Part shown: positions 32,331 to 45,180 of the stretch, one piece after another
How positions within the stretch are numbered: position 1 is the stretch's first letter
How the letters are laid out: every line of letters begins with the position of its first letter
DNA from: Diphasiastrum complanatum
Lineage: Eukaryota > Streptophyta > Lycopodiopsida > Lycopodiales > Lycopodiaceae
DNA: 64,000 bases
NCBI GenBank assembly: GCA_029204225.1
Contig: CM055108.1
Span: 12,339,955-12,403,954 of the forward strand
Direction of reading: 5' to 3'
The notes under the pieces: generated by a model
Database searches by the model: none
The model's input: the letters and a program-made list of their open reading frames with translations, nothing else
Told to the model about the DNA's origin: nothing
Made by a program: the position numbers and the translations under genes

Positions 32331-33673
32331 AGTGTGACATTTAGTGAGTCCCGTATCTCATCACCAAAATTGCCACTGTGATCGCAGGGGCCTGATCCTT
32401 GATTTCCCACAGGTGGCGCAGCATGCCCAAGCTTGATTCCAACTATTTCAAGAATCTAAAAAACAAAATCTATAATGGAACCCAGGGAAACAGTTGAATT
32501 CAAGATGCAAAGATCAGAGAACTCCAGCCGAGTCATCCAAAAGGCCATCTTCCTGCGAGTGTGTGGTAAATCAAATTTGACGCAGAAGAAAAAAGATGCT
32601 AAGATTTTTCTGGAAACGTTCTGAATTCACTTTGAATTCAACCTTCTCTTTCTCGCGTTCCCCGAAGATTAACGTTGTTTCTGTTTCTGTAACACGCCAC
32701 TATACTTGTAAGCTCCTATTATATTTCTGTCAGCTACAAAGAATCAAACAAACTCAGATCTGATCACGATCTTCTTGAGGCTTCAAGGACATGCTAAAGG
32801 ATTGTGAACCAATATTATGCTAATATCCACCACTGGATTTGATCCAAAGCAAATTATTCGACACTCTAATGGTAATGCAATGTGAAGGGACCCGCAAAAC
32901 GGAACTTTCACATTAAAGTACAATTAAGAAATGGACAAATAAGCATGTAGAATAAGATAGCGGAACAAACTGCACTCAGATTCTAAGGTTTGTTATTGTA
33001 ACAGAACATATTACACCACATCAGATAAATTTGACCTTTAATGAGTGAAGATCTCAATCAGCTCGTATGTCAAATGTGTATTTCAGCTCTAAGAAAGTGT
33101 TAGCATGAAACCCTTATGAGTGTGCGTGTGTGTGTGTGTGTGTCTAATCGAATCAGCATGCATTCACTCTACTTTGAACCTGCTTTATCAACCTGCTAAT
33201 TGTATGTTAAACAAGTCTACCATTTCAAGCAATATGTGAAAGTTTTCCTTGTTGCAAATTGTTGTACCAAAAGTATATAATCTGATAAACGAAATAGAGA
33301 TAAAAAAATCTCATTCCAGTCAACTGAAGGTCCATCATTGGTTTTCAATGCTAGTTGGCAGCAATTAAGGTATACAAAAGCTCTTTGTCCATCGTTGACC
33401 AGAAGCTTACTTTTCCTCACAACATCTAAAATATATATAGCATTCTTTGCATACAAAGAAGCTCGAAAAGGTCATAGAGTTTTGAAAAACCAGCACTGGC
33501 CTTGTAGGAAAGTTTTTGATAGTTTGTTGTAATATAAATATTGGATGATGTTGTAAATGATGCTAATTATGGTTGTAAAGCCAGCATTGCTTCTGCATGC
33601 ATAAAGGCTACCGAAATTTCAACATGCTCTTTGCACTACTCAAGGTTTACTTCCACCGTTTGTATAGCCTTTT

Positions 33674-34138
33674 GTGCCTCCCTTTGAATCTTTGGTGACA
33701 AATCAGCAACTGGTTTTTCAAAAGACTATTATGGAGCATCTTTACTCTTATTCCTTTGGTCAACTTATCAATGATTCACCTGTTGATGCAGTTCGAGCTC
33801 ATCTTCTTTCTTGCGTTGGTCCAGGTGCAGGTGCATGGCTGGTTGCACGTCCAGTTCTTCCACTCTTGCGACTCAACAATGACTTGTTTACAACTGCCCT
33901 TCAAACCAAATTGGGATTCCCACATCCAATGTTAATTGGTCTCTCCAAGTGTTCATTTGGGCATGTCTTGGATTCCTTGGGTACTCATCTTATGCGGTGC
34001 CCCTCAGGTGGAGAACGTATTGTTTCACATGATTCCATTCGTGATCTATGTGATTCCATTAATGCATTTTGGATCATAACTTTTCACATGGTATCAGAGC
34101 AGGTTGCATGTCAAATTTGGAGATTCAACCGTTTCTAG
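33674..34138 (+). pseudogene. LINE retrotransposon 3' end, unit B
   Basis: The longest open copy: ESLVTNQQLVFQKTIMEHL, GPGAGAWLVARPVLPLLRL, LQTKLGFPHPMLIGLSKC, then SFGHVLDSLGTHLMRC and GGERIVSHDSIRDLCD. The last codons (from about 34063) already belong to the Copia-1 LTR end and PBS (FHMVSEQ). The first Cys pair is broken (CSFGH). Reverse transcriptase and endonuclease are absent: a 5'-truncated insertion. Confidence 0.75.
34089..34100 (+). promoter_or_regulatory. Copia-1 primer-binding site, unit B
   Basis: Perfect TGGTATCAGAGC after ttttcaca. The gag ATG is at 34673; the leader (34101-34672) is non-coding. Confidence 0.85.
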
Positions 34139-34672
34139 TGGTGGATTTGAGGGTGCCATAAATTCTTTGTGGATTACACACTCAAATCAAGTTGTTGGAA
34201 GCATAGAAAGTGGATCTTTGTGATCGTATCACCATTTTAGGTCAAATTGCTTGTAGTAGGCTGATTTTTGAATCCATGTACTAGAATTTGGAGACAAAAA
34301 TTGCCTATGGTAGATAATCATACATTCTAGTATATGTCATATCAAGATTTGAGCTTTTGCATCTAGATTCTTCTTGATTCAATATATTGTATTTTTTGAG
34401 AAACCCTAAATTTGGTAGGATCTCTTGATTTTCAGGTTGCTGGATTCTCAGCAGTAGATTTATGTCTTAGGCATTAGCAAAAGTTCATCATATTGTGTTT
34501 AGATATACTGTGATCAAGAAACTAAAATTCTATGTGCTAGGAATTGCTAGAAAGAAGAGAAAAAGGAGAGAATAGAATGTTCCATATCTTTGTGATTTTT
34601 TCATTTTTTTGATTTCAAGGGAGTGCTTTGTGCATTGGAACAGGTTCCAAGTGAAGATCAAATCATTGCAGC

Positions 34673-36960
34673 ATGGCAATCTCAAGTGGCTTCATGTTAC
34701 AAGGCAAGGATAGACTTACCTCTAACAACTATTCTACTTGGAAGGTAAGGATGGAGTCCTTATTGGAGATGAATGAGTTGATGGAGATTGTTGTAGGTGT
34801 GAAGGAGGGGCCTCAAGCACCCGAAGATCAGTTGATGTATGATTAGAGAGCTAAAAGAGCTCTACACATGATTAAGATGAATGTTACCGATGAGCTTCTA
34901 AAGGAAGGTGGTAAGAGCATTACATCAAAGGCGGCTTGGGATTCATTAAAGAAGCTTTATGAATCTAAGTCTACATCTAGGGTACCAACCCAATCAAGAT
35001 GAATCTTTTCTAGTTTGCAAAAGAAGGAAGAGAGTGCTCATGCTTTTGTTTTAAGACTTAAAGCATACAATGATGAGCTTGCATATATTGATGAGAGTAT
35101 TAAGGATGTAGACCTTGTTCAAGTAGTTCTTAATGGCTTGTTGGATGATCATACTAATCTTGTTCAAAGCTTTTCCACTCAAAAGACTTTACCAAGCTTG
35201 TTGGATTTGCAAGAGATATTGGTGAATGAGGAGTTTAGGCTTCAATCAAGAGGAAGTGGATCTACATCTCAAGTTGATGGAGATGAGGCTATGGTCATAA
35301 AAGGCAAATTCAAGCACAAGGACAAAAGCAAGTGGTCAAAGGGTCAAGATCAAGGTGAGCCTTCATATTTTTTTAAGAGGACGAAAGACAGGTAAAATTT
35401 GAAGTGCTTCTATTGTGGAATCAAAGGGCCTTTTTCTATTGATTGCTTTAAGAAGAAGAGAGATCAAGGTGATAAGAAAACCAACCTAGCTATTGATGAA
35501 GATGATGTTGATGAACAAATCTCAAATGTTGCTTTCATCTTGCTTTTTGGCTAATGATGGAGACATTGATCCTCGGTGGATTTGATAATGGAGCTACATC
35601 ACACATGACATATCATGAGGAGTATTACTCATCCTTGATGGCATTTGAAGGTGACAAGAAGGTTATTTACACGGCCAATGATGGTGAGTGTGCAATCAAA
35701 GGGATTGACACAATTCCTATTTCCCTTTCCACAAATAGGAATGTGAATTTGAGAGATGTTTTGTTCATTCCTTCCATTACTAAGAACCTTCTTAGTGTAA
35801 GTCAATTGCTTGATAAGGGATTCAAGGTGGAGTTTGTTGGTGATGCTTGTTTGATCAAGAAAGAAGATGAGTTGATTGCAAAAGGGAAAAGGGTAAGTTG
35901 TTCAAACTTGATGCTTTTGTTGTTGCTAACCAATTTGGATGTATGGCAAACAAAGACATGCCAAATCAAAAGGTATGGCACAAGAGATTGGGGCACCTCA
36001 ACTTCGAGTCATTGGAGGTGATGGAAAAAAGGCAAGTTGTTTTTGGTCTTCCCAAATCTTTGTCAAGCATTAGTCATGTTGTGAGCAATGTGCACATTCT
36101 AAGTCACATAGGTTACCTTACAAGAGATCTATGTCTAGATCAAATAAGACTTTCCAGCTTGTGCATTTGCATATTCATGGTCTATCTACAATTGGCATTG
36201 CTAAACCAAGATGTATGTTACATTCATTGATGATTTTAGTAGATTTTTTTGGGTCTATCTACTAAAAAGCAAAGTTTAGGTGTTTGATATCTTTGTCAAG
36301 TCCAAGATTGCAAGAGAGGTTCAATTTTTTACAAAGATCAAGTGCTTGAGGAGTAAAAATGGTGGAGAGTACATATCTACCAAGTTCAAGGCCTTTTGTG
36401 AAGAACATGGGATCAAGATGGAGTACACAAGCACAAGGATACCACAACAAAATGGAGTGGCCGAGAGGAAGAATAGAACTTTATGTGAAAGTGCCAAAGC
36501 CATGAGGTTGGGTGCTAATATTGCTAAATTTTTTTGGGATCAAGCTTTGGTGTGTGCTCATTTTCTATGCAATAGATGGCCAAGTGTGGTATTGGATGAA
36601 AAAACACCTTTAAAAATAATTTTTGGTAGGAGGCCGAGTGTGAAGATTTTCAGAACTTTTGGTTGTATTTACTATATCAACATTACTCTTGATGATAGAA
36701 TCAAGGAGGATCCCTCTTCAAAGAAAGGTGTGTTTGTTGGCTACAGTGAGGTAAGCAAGGCTTACAAGATCTACATTCCGTCAACCAATAAAGTGGTCAT
36801 TCGAAGAAAGTTTATTTTTGAAGAAGGAAATTTTCCAAAAGTTTCTTCAAGTGGTGGTGTGGACATTGGATCTAAAATTCTTGATGTTGATGATGTGATT
36901 GATGGTACTTTGGATGTTGATGGTGAAGGGCCAAATTCAAGTCAAAATCCAAGGAGGACA
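34673..36960 (+). pseudogene. Copia-1 gag, protease and integrase, unit B
   Basis: Gag starts MAISSGFMLQG at 34673 and keeps the stretch deleted in A (YSTWKVRMESLLEMNEL). A TAG near 34843 and a TGA at about 35000 break it; 35015-35395 resumes (AYNDELAYIDESIKDVDL, DDHTNLVQSF). The zinc knuckle again has Pro for His. The protease motif is FDNGATSH (Ser lost; 2-base shift before it shared). Integrase 36280-36963 has LRSKNGGEY (second Asp lost to Lys) and GVAERKNRT, then FGRRPSVKIFRTFGCIYY and KIYIPSTNKVVIRRKF. Confidence 0.85.
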
Positions 36961-37683
36961 TAAACGGAAAGATAGCAACCTTTCAGACTCAGTTATGATG
37001 AGAAAGGTAAGCAAGTGGAAGTTACTGATCTTGCATTTCTCACATATTTTGGTGAATCTTCTTGTGTAGATGATGTTATGCAAGTGGATGATGGTTTTCA
37101 TGGAATGTATGCAACTAATGGATCTGTAAAACAAGTGTTGTTCAATGGCTTCGATGGTCAAGTGGAAGATCAAGAGGTTGATCTTAAAGGCCTTCATCAG
37201 CACAAAAAGAAAGGTGGCAATTTGGACCTAGTCAAGAGCTTCAAAGGAGGCAAAGATGCTTTGGATCTATTTGTTTAGGTTATTGAAGACTCAAGTAAGG
37301 TCAAAGGAGCATCAAGTAATTGTTGTTCAGGTCTACTTTACTTGTGCTATATCATGTTTGAGCAATCTCATGTGAATGTGTGCAAATTGTCAAGATATGG
37401 TGAAACTAGCTACATTGTTTTGCATCATTTTCATGCTGGAGTTGTATTAGCATTCTTGGATGGTTTTGCTAATGTAAATGAAACTATAGGAGGCTCTATA
37501 TCACTCATTCATGATCAAGTCATCAAGGGTTGATGACTTCTTGTGGCAGGATGGAGATGGAGGCTCATTCATTGAGTTTTATGATGGATACATGGCAAGA
37601 AAGGACAAAGAGGGAGGAGACATGCAAGCAAATGGTTATCACTCACACTTATTATCTAGTTGTTGTAATTTCCCAGAGAGTTA
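36961..37683 (+). other. Unrecognised open region downstream of Copia-1 integrase, unit B
   Basis: Frame 37015-37278 reads EVTDLAFLTYFGESSCVDD, QVDDGFHGMYATNGSVK, LKGLHQHKKKGGNLDLV, DALDLFV, TAG, and continues in the same frame at 37342 (YIMFEQSHVNVCKLSRY) to 37533, where a deletion in the ETIGGS part shifts to the +1 frame. There are no RT motifs. Same segment as 16661-17359 and 57191-57920. Confidence 0.5.
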
Positions 37684-37928
37684 AGTTGGAAGCATGGAGG
37701 AATCATCTCATTTATATTCTATTTGGTTCTTCATGTTCTAGTTATTTTGGCCATGTAAATTTGATGTAAGAAATAGTGAAGCATTCCATGTGGACACTAT
37801 TCTCTATATCAATTATGGAAGTTACTATGAAACCATAGAAAGGAGGCCTATACTTAGGATGGATATCATTACAAATTTGGATCAAAGTAGTGTGGTTTAG
37901 GGTTATTATGAAACCATAAAAAGGAGGT
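37684..37928. other. 3' tail of Copia-1, unit B
   Basis: No gene. It contains the purine run of the 60-bp repeat seen in A (gaaaccatagaaaggagg near 37830) and a second partial copy near 37905. The Copia-2 gag-protease body that follows in A and C is missing; the sequence jumps to LTR at about 37929. Confidence 0.5.
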
Positions 37929-38430
37929 GTGAAGAGTGCCTAGTCATCCAGATCCACCAATGGGAGCCATATGTGTTCATTTCCCAAAGTTGACTATTCT
38001 CTTTGGCTAGAAAACAAAAAGCTAGTCCTCCACATTTATAAAAATATTCCCTATAAAATAGGATCTAATGGAATATTCCTATCTTATCTTCTAGAAGCTT
38101 ATCCACATGTGTGAGTAATAACTCATTCACATGGAAGTCCAATCTATTTACACAAAGTTTGACCAATTTGACCATTTTCAAGATTCTACTCAAAGGTCAA
38201 TTTCACACTAGTGTAGATCAAGCTAAAATCAATCTAACTTTATAAAAATGACTTATGTACATTCTTTCCAACATGGGAACAGACTCCACACGTGTGAGAA
38301 CCTATCACGCTCAAATCACTTGAGATCTACAAGGTACAACAAGTTGGAAGTGATATTTTAACAAAAATTAGGCAATGAAAGAAAATCTATTATGGACAAA
38401 TTTCAAGTACAATACATAGTGACCAAGAAG
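37929..38430 (-). repeat. Copia-2 LTR fragment, unit B
   Basis: 37929-38215 matches 61343-61648 of the minus-strand LTR in C, and 38220-38430 matches 752-950 at the window start, so this copy links the two. It has CACACGTGTG at 38287-38296 and a TATA-like tttataaaa near 38035. The PBS-proximal third of the LTR is missing at the 37929 join. Confidence 0.65.
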
Positions 38431-40470
38431 GAGCATGATTTCACACTCTGATGAAGAATGTAATTAATTGTTAAAAATGTTAAAATAAAAAAGTGCAAGT
38501 CAAAACTCACAAATTTTTTCCTAAAATATATCAAAGAAACTTACGTGAAGGAAGATTTTTTCTTTTAATGTAAGTGAAGTAATATCATTTTTTAATTATT
38601 GGAAATGAATCATAGCATGATTGTTTATAAATGCTTGATAGTATCATGCATAACCTTTGAGTTCAAAAAGATTCACTGGATCCTCTAATGCCAAAAAGAA
38701 AGTGAAATTTATGATGACCCTCTCCTATAACTCAAATAGATTTTCTATGTCCAAGGAAACTTCCTTCATTTATCCCCAAGGAACAATTATTTTGATATAG
38801 ATAAAGTAAGTCCAACACTCTTGTCCAAGGTATTGATGAATATTGTTAAAACTTTGCAAGATAATCTAAGAAGATTATCGTCATCATTCAATGGAATGTA
38901 GTAAGCGTATTTCCCAAAGCAAATGGCATCCTTTGGCAAACAAAGCTCCCTCAATTGGTAGTCAAGGTTCCATCCCCAATAATTCATTCCAACCACAACC
39001 TCAAGAAGACCAATTAATCATTCCAGTAGTAGTATAAGCAAATTTCTTTGTATTCATCATAATCTCTTTGAGTAGGCAATGACACCAAAGTTTTAGCATA
39101 TCTCATAGCATGCATTATTATAAAAAATTGTTTTCTCTTGAATAAAAGGTTTTTAATCCCCTGAACAAAACAAGAGTTCAATTACTATTATCCACAGATC
39201 ATTCTTTAGTATTGTTTCACTCAAAATTGTATTTTGATCACTTGCTTCAAGTAGCCACACAATGAAGGTAGGTATCTAGTAATTTCTCAATGTGTTACCA
39301 TTCATGACATTGTTCTTGTAAATCCACAATGCATATTGTACATTTCAATAAAATATTATTATTCAACTCAACACATGGAAATACAATTGCACATGGGAAA
39401 ATTAGGAATTAGAACATTCTATATTGGATTCTAGTATAAAACATTGTTAATCCTCCAAACAAAATAAGGAATTTGATTAACTGTTACTAGTTGGAAATAG
39501 AAGCTGCAAATAATCATTTAACAATGTGTTATTGAAGTTTTTATTTTGGTGACTTGATGGGGTTAGCTTGAATTAATGGCATCTAGTAATATCACGAGTA
39601 ATCTACAAGGCTTATTACAATGTTGTTACAACAGTCAAAGACACCATCGTCTTTCCTTATGCCATTAAATAAGGTAGTATTCAACAATTAGCCAAAATCA
39701 TTGATTTTTGCTCTCTAGAATTTCAATAGAGACTTGTGTGATGAGCGTTTCAAAGGTTCATCACATAGATAAACTTATTTGTATGGTATCCAATAGACCA
39801 TCCTTTACTCAATAAAGATGTGAATATAGAATCTCAAATCTCAACAATCAATTTTTTACTCATCAACAATTCTGTTATATCATGAAGGTACTTATTTAGT
39901 TATTGATTTAATGTGATATCATTCATGATACCGTTGTTATAAACCCGTTACAATGGATACTATAAAATTCAATAGATTAACATTATTCTATTCAACACAT
40001 GGATATACAAATTGCATGTGGGGTAGTGGAATCTAGAAGATTTAAATATGGATGATATATAGATAATCAAAGTTCTCAAACAAAAGGCTGTAAAGTGCTG
40101 ATTAGCTTATGAACCATTCCACTTTCTTCTGTTATGTTTAAAAAGCAATAACCACAAAATTCCGACTTAATTAGACATTGTGGTTCCCTATATATGTAGT
40201 TGGACGTACTCCACGTGTCCCATAAAACCTTCGAGTTCAAACAAATTTGTTGGATCAATCAATGCCCAAAAGAAGTTGATTTGATGATGACCCTCTCCAA
40301 TCGGGCCTCTAACACATTCATGTGTTCAAGAAAACTTCCTTTTTTCATCCCAAAGGAACACTTATTTGGCTATAGAAAAAGTGAGTCACTTTAACATTGT
40401 TGTCCAAGATAGAAAAACTATTGATAAATATTTGTCATAGCTTTGTTAGGTAGTCCTAAATGATTATCAT
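38431..40470. repeat. R1 non-coding block, unit C
   Basis: Copy of 955-3330 in A. It lacks about 0.33 kb around 39243 (part of Y and the stretch before Z), where acttgcttcaag joins directly. The second X copy is near 40195-40385. No gene. Confidence 0.8.
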
Positions 40471-41183
40471 CATTATTCAATGAGATGTCATACGCATAAA
40501 AGTGTCAAATTTGAAGAATAAGAACCTTGAATGGATGTTTTCAACCCTCAAGAGTGATTGATTGAATAGTTAGATCTATCTCATTGATCATCTACCTCCA
40601 ATGGGTTGAGATAGACTCACAATCTTGATAATACTAGCAAGAGCGATCAAAAGAGTGTAAAAATAGACAACAAAAGCTTCACATGTGTAAAGTATAGTCT
40701 CGTGTATAGCTTATTAGTCTATTTCAATGTTCACTAAGAGTTGATTGCAAAATGATCTCTATAAAACAAGTTACAAGAGAAAAGTCAAGACTAGCTTGTG
40801 AACTACAAAATCATGATTGTCAATAATGAGTCAATGAGAAAGAACATCAAAACCATCATTTGAGTTGGCTGAGTTGATGTGGCTCATACTCAAGTGCCAT
40901 GTCATAGGAAAATTTACCTACTCGTCTCTAATTTACCTAATCATTAGGTATGCCAACCAAGGGTTGGTAGTTCACCACCTTCAATGGTTAGGTCCTACAT
41001 TTTAGAAATCTTGATCAAATGACCTACCTAACAAGTATGATTCAGATAGGCCTCTTATTCACACTTGGAACATCCTCCAAATGTGTGCACAAGATATACC
41101 TAGTTAATCAAGCTAAAATTTGTCTATTTTAAAATTCCTCCTCAAAAGTAGTTTAATAAAATTAAGTTACACTTATTGATAAC
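40471..41183 (-). repeat. LTR-like 3' flank of copia RNase H, unit C
   Basis: Counterpart of 3321-4026. The polypurine-like TTTTGAGGAGGAATTTT (minus) is at about 41137-41150. No coding sequence. Confidence 0.45.
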
Positions 41184-41760
41184 TCAAAGGGTTGATCTTA
41201 GCTTGATAAATGAATTATTAGACAAGGATTCAGTGAGGCTATCAGCCACGCAATCTGATAATGGAACATGTTGGAGTTGGATCTCTTTAGCTTGCACCTT
41301 CTCTCTCAGAAAGTGATGAGCAATCTCAATGTATTTAGTTCTTGCATGAAATGTAAGATTGGTTGCAAGTTGTTGGGCTGTTTGGTTTTCACAAAAAATA
41401 ATTAGCAACTCCTCGGCCTCCATTACTGGAAGCTCTACTAACAACCTCTTGAGCCACAAAACCTCCTTTATTGTAGAGGTCAAAGCTTTGTACTCGGATT
41501 ATGTTGAGGATAGTGAGATTGTACCCTTGCTTTTGGGAAGCCAAGAAACACCCCATCATATAAGCCTCTTAATGAACTTACGGACTTTCAATCCACTTTG
41601 TTACCTACAAAATTAGAATTTGAGAAAGCTCTCAAGTCAATGTTAACATTTCTCTAAAGTATGCCAAACGTTTTGATGGCTAAAACATATCTTAGCACCA
41701 TTTTGGTCATTTTGCATAAATTGACTCAATATACCTATGCTAGGGCTAAGATCAAGCCTA
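41184..41760 (-). pseudogene. Ty1/copia RNase H fragment, unit C
   Basis: The most intact copy. Minus frame 41184-41483 reads TSTIKEVLWLKRLLVELPVM, EAEELLIIFCENQTAQQLAT and RTKYIEIAHHFLREKVQ, ending KLRSTL. Upstream, shifted frames carry the earlier RNase H part (NFVGNKVD). It is the C-terminal end of a copia polyprotein with no RT in front. Confidence 0.8.
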
Positions 41761-42017
41761 GACATGAGTCAAAATTTGACCTACCTATTTGGCCCTATGT
41801 GTATTGCAATCCAGAACTCATTTTAACCTAGTGTCTATTTTCACTCAAGTAATGATCCTATTTGAACCTTGAGAATCACAATCCGTTCAAACCCTGATCA
41901 CAATAGTATCTATAGAAATGAACATATTTTTTTAAGAGCATATCAAAATTGTCCGGATGAAAATATGGGCACTACTTACTGGCTAACCCCTTAGTTGTAT
42001 CATTGTATACTTCCTTG

Positions 42018-43710
42018 GTAGGTAGTTGGTGACTAGGTAGTTGGTGACATTGAGATCCCCTACAAAGACAAGGAAATTGATCTTCCACCCCGAGGAAGAG
42101 GATGTAGGATCGCAATTGTCTAGTGGTGTTATTGACAAGCCAATCTTGAAATCGAAGACAAAGGACTATGACATAGTCACTGATATTGGATCTCTTCGTC
42201 CGAATATCACTTTTGAATAACTTTGGCCGATAACACTTATTACAAAAAGCAACTGAAAGGTCTTTCTGCCCCTAGAAATAAGAAAAAAGTTTCTTTGCTA
42301 GATGTTGGTGTATTGTCTATTGATTTAGGTGATCTCGATGCACCTGAAATTGATGTCACCATTGCGGGATGTCTGATTGAAAAAGTGCCAATAGACTCTG
42401 GTTCCAGCATGAACATAATAACAGAAGACACAGCTCATGCTTTGGGGCTAACTTACATTCAATCGACACAGCGAAATATCAAGTTAGCTGATTTGACGCG
42501 ACAAAAATCTGATGGAGAATTGAAGGATGTCACTGTTTATATTCTATAGAAGCTGAAACTTACATTGCAACGATGTCGAGATACTTCTTTATCCCTTCAT
42601 CCAGAGAAATATATTTTTGGTATAAAAGAGGGAATATTACTTGGACACAGAGTATCAAATAGAGGAATAGAAGTCGATAAAGATAAATTCGAACTTATAA
42701 AGAACCTCCAAATACAAACCAATCTACGTGAACTAAGAGCTTTCTTTGGATATGTCGGCTATTATCGGAGATTTATCCAAAATCATGCTTCTATTGCTGC
42801 CTCTCTTACACATCTACTCAAGAAACAAGCGGAATACTTGTGGACGAATGAACAGTAGAAAGCATTCAAAGAACTTAAGCAAAGGTTGATCAATGCTCCT
42901 ATTCTGAGACCACCCAACTGGGCTATTTTATTTCATAGTTATGTTGATGTTTTTGCATTTGCTATTGGCGTTTGTCTAAGTCAGAAGGACAATCAAAAGA
43001 AAGACCATCCTATATACTATGCGCGTCGTCAGCTTAGTGCCTCAGAAAAGAATTATTCGGCTACAGAAAGGGAAGCACTTGGAATGATTTTCACTATTAA
43101 GAAATTTCGGCATTATTTGTTCGGATGTGCTTTCAATTTTCATGTTGATCATTATGCTCTAGAGTATCTTGTAAATAAACCAGATTTATCAGGACAAATT
43201 GCTCAATGGATTCTACTTCTGCAGGAATTCACTTATCAAGTAGAACTTCGCCAAGGAAAATATCATACGAATGCTGATTATTTATCAGGAAAAACTAAAA
43301 AACCAATTAATGATGATTTTCCAGACGAAAATCTATTTGAAATTTCATCCACTAATTCGTTATATTCTGATATTATTATTTATCTCAAGGATCAGATATA
43401 TCTGGATGGTTATGATTTGGAGCAAAAGATAGTTTTTCAATATAAGGTAGCACCTTATAGGATTATTAACAATGTCCTATACAAGCTTGGTGCTGATCAG
43501 CAACTAAGAAGATGTCTCGAAACATCAGATTTTAAAAAGGTTGTTCAAGCCTTACACTCAAAGGATGCTGGCGGGCACTTTGCATTAAAAAACACTATTA
43601 GTAAGATATTGATTGCCAAGTACTGGTGGCCAATAATGTTCAAGGATGTATCATACTATATGCGTTTGTGCGATCCATGCCAGAGACCTGTAAGCCTACA
43701 AAAGCAATGA
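42018..43710 (+). pseudogene. Ty3/gypsy protease, RT thumb and RNase H, unit C
   Basis: Starts with a 15-bp tandem doubling of taggtagttggtgac. Frame 42223-42549 is an aspartic protease: the catalytic DSGSS begins at residue 58, followed by NIITEDTAHALGL. After a TAG the next frame (42565-42858) is the RT end only (HPEKYIFGIKEGILLGHRVS, ELRAFFGYVGYYRRFIQ), so the catalytic palm with YxDD is deleted. TAG in NEQ-KAF is shared with B. Frame 42886-43710 carries RNase H (VDVFAFAIGVCLSQKD, SATEREALGMIFTIKKFRHY), a linker, and the integrase zinc region (GGHFALKN, LCDPCQR). Confidence 0.9.
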
Positions 43711-44215
43711 ATTGGCCGTTGACACCAATCCTGCCTCTTGCACCATTTGAGAAGTGGGGGATTGACTTTGTCGGTCCAATCAAACCTGTGACTCAACATA
43801 CTAAGTGTCGTTATATTCTTGTTGCAAAGGATTATGCTACAAAGAACATTGAAGCAGAAGCAACGAAATGAAATGATGCGACAACCATCGCGGCGTTCTT
43901 ATTCAAATTTATAATCACAAGATATGGTTGCCCTCTTGAACTAGTAAGTGACCGTGGTACACATTTACTAAATGACACAATACGGCTGCTGACAACATAT
44001 TTTTTGATTAAACACAGAAAAACAACCCCTTATAATCCAAAAGCAAATGGGTTGATTGAGAGAGCTAATGGAATCTTATATAAGATCCTGAACAAGATTA
44101 CTATTGCACATGCGAATGATTGGGATCAAAAATTACCATAAGTTCTCTGGGCTTATCATAACACATAAAAGATTTTGATGAACTTGTGTTGGTGTCACAA
44201 TCAATCGAGATGATC
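43626..44215 (+). pseudogene. Ty3/gypsy integrase core, unit C
   Basis: A one-base change near 43690 shifts the frame from LCDPCQRP to KPTKAMNWPLTPILPLAPF. Then come EKWGIDFVGPI (first Asp), a TGA after EAEATK at about 43869, VSDRGTHLL (second Asp) and LIERANGIL (Glu). All three catalytic acids are still encoded although the frame is broken. It ends at about 44215 and joins a minus-strand copia integrase. Confidence 0.85.
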
Positions 44216-44219
44216 TAGT

Positions 44220-44770
44220 TGTCATAACCTTCCAGAAATCCTTGATCGACTTTCTCATCAAGCGTCTTTCGAAGCTTATCAGTAATATGTGCATAAACTG
44301 CACAGCCAAAGATTCTGATGTGAGACAGATTGGGCTTTCTACCCCACCATAGCTCATGTGGTGTCGTGTGTGGGACACCAAACTTGCCTGTTCTGTTCTA
44401 GATATATGCGGCTGTAGCTACTGCTTTAGCCCACAATGCCCTAGGAGACTTCGAGTAGGCCATCATGCATCTGGCTACTTCCATCAAGGTCCTGTCCTTT
44501 CATTCAGCAACACCATTGTGCTGTGGTGTGTAGGCTACAGTTCTTTTGTGAATGATGCCACGATCATTGCAGAAGTAGATGAAGCGATTCAAGATGTATT
44601 CGCCACCTCGATTTGTTCTGATCTGCTTCACTTTGCTGCCTGTACATCTCTCAGCCCAATTCACATATTCTATGAATTTATCAAGTGCTTCAAATTTATT
44701 CTGAATAAAATACACTTTGGCAAATTTGCTATAATCATCAACGATGGATACTCTTCACGATCTTGGTCTG
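44220..44770 (-). pseudogene. Copia integrase fragment, minus strand, unit C
   Basis: Minus frame 44500-44715 reads YFIQNKFEALDKFIEYVNW and KQIRTNRGGEYILNRF: the second catalytic Asp is Asn. YTPQHNGVAE follows and then stops. The frame before it gives the VSIVDDYSKFAKV first-Asp motif near 44745. HELWWGRKPNLS lies toward 44340. Confidence 0.8.
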
Positions 44771-45180
44771 ATTGGTGTTTATATAAATTCAAAATTTTAC
44801 CTGTACTAATTTCTATTTCTATAAAATCGTTCCTATCAACCATTCTCTCAAACAAGCTTGCTCTGGTTCCATCCAAAAGTTCCCTCGACTCGGATGTTGT
44901 TGGCAACTCCATTTTCTCTTCCTCAACAATCTCATAACATTCTATGAAATTGATCCAGGATTCTGTAGGTCCTCCCATCTCCCCACTCCATCTCATAAAG
45001 TGACTTCCGTATTGGACTAGCTGAGAGAATACTTGGGAAAAATATTTGTTTGGTGGACCAATTTATAATAGCATCTGTCTGATATAACCACGGTCTTCCA
45101 AATAATATTGAGTACAAAAAATCAAAGTAATTTCAGAGTAGATTCTTGTCTTTCATAGAGATATTCATCTTCGAGACAAC
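44771..45180 (-). pseudogene. Protease-like fragment with ILFGRPWL motif, unit C
   Basis: Minus frames 44932-45117 (YSILFGRPWLYQTDAIINW) and 44670-44996 (MRWSGEMGGPTESWINF, LLDGTRASLFERMVDRND) are the two halves of the segment, split by a frameshift near 45005. Assignment as in A and B. Confidence 0.45.

Larger units (their letters stand above)
30316..33612. repeat. 3.3 kb palindrome with convergent RING-H2 copies, unit B
   Basis: Left arm from atcgctggacatcaag to about 32000; right arm from about 32025 to ggctacc at 33612. The centre is near 32010. (CA)n at 30838-30857 pairs with (TG)n at 33126-33143. This unit has the best preserved pair: both RING fingers have all eight zinc ligands. Confidence 0.9.
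19131..38430. repeat. Segmental tandem repeat unit B (about 19.3 kb)
   Basis: Second copy of the composite unit. It joins unit A where the Copia-2 gag leader (to about 19127) passes into the R1 start at aaggagcatgac. Private changes are loss of about 0.95 kb of R1/LTR-like DNA near 21217, a 3.3 kb inversion (25573-28906), and loss of the Copia-2 gag-protease body, so that Copia-1 (to about 37928) abuts a Copia-2-type LTR. Confidence 0.9.
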
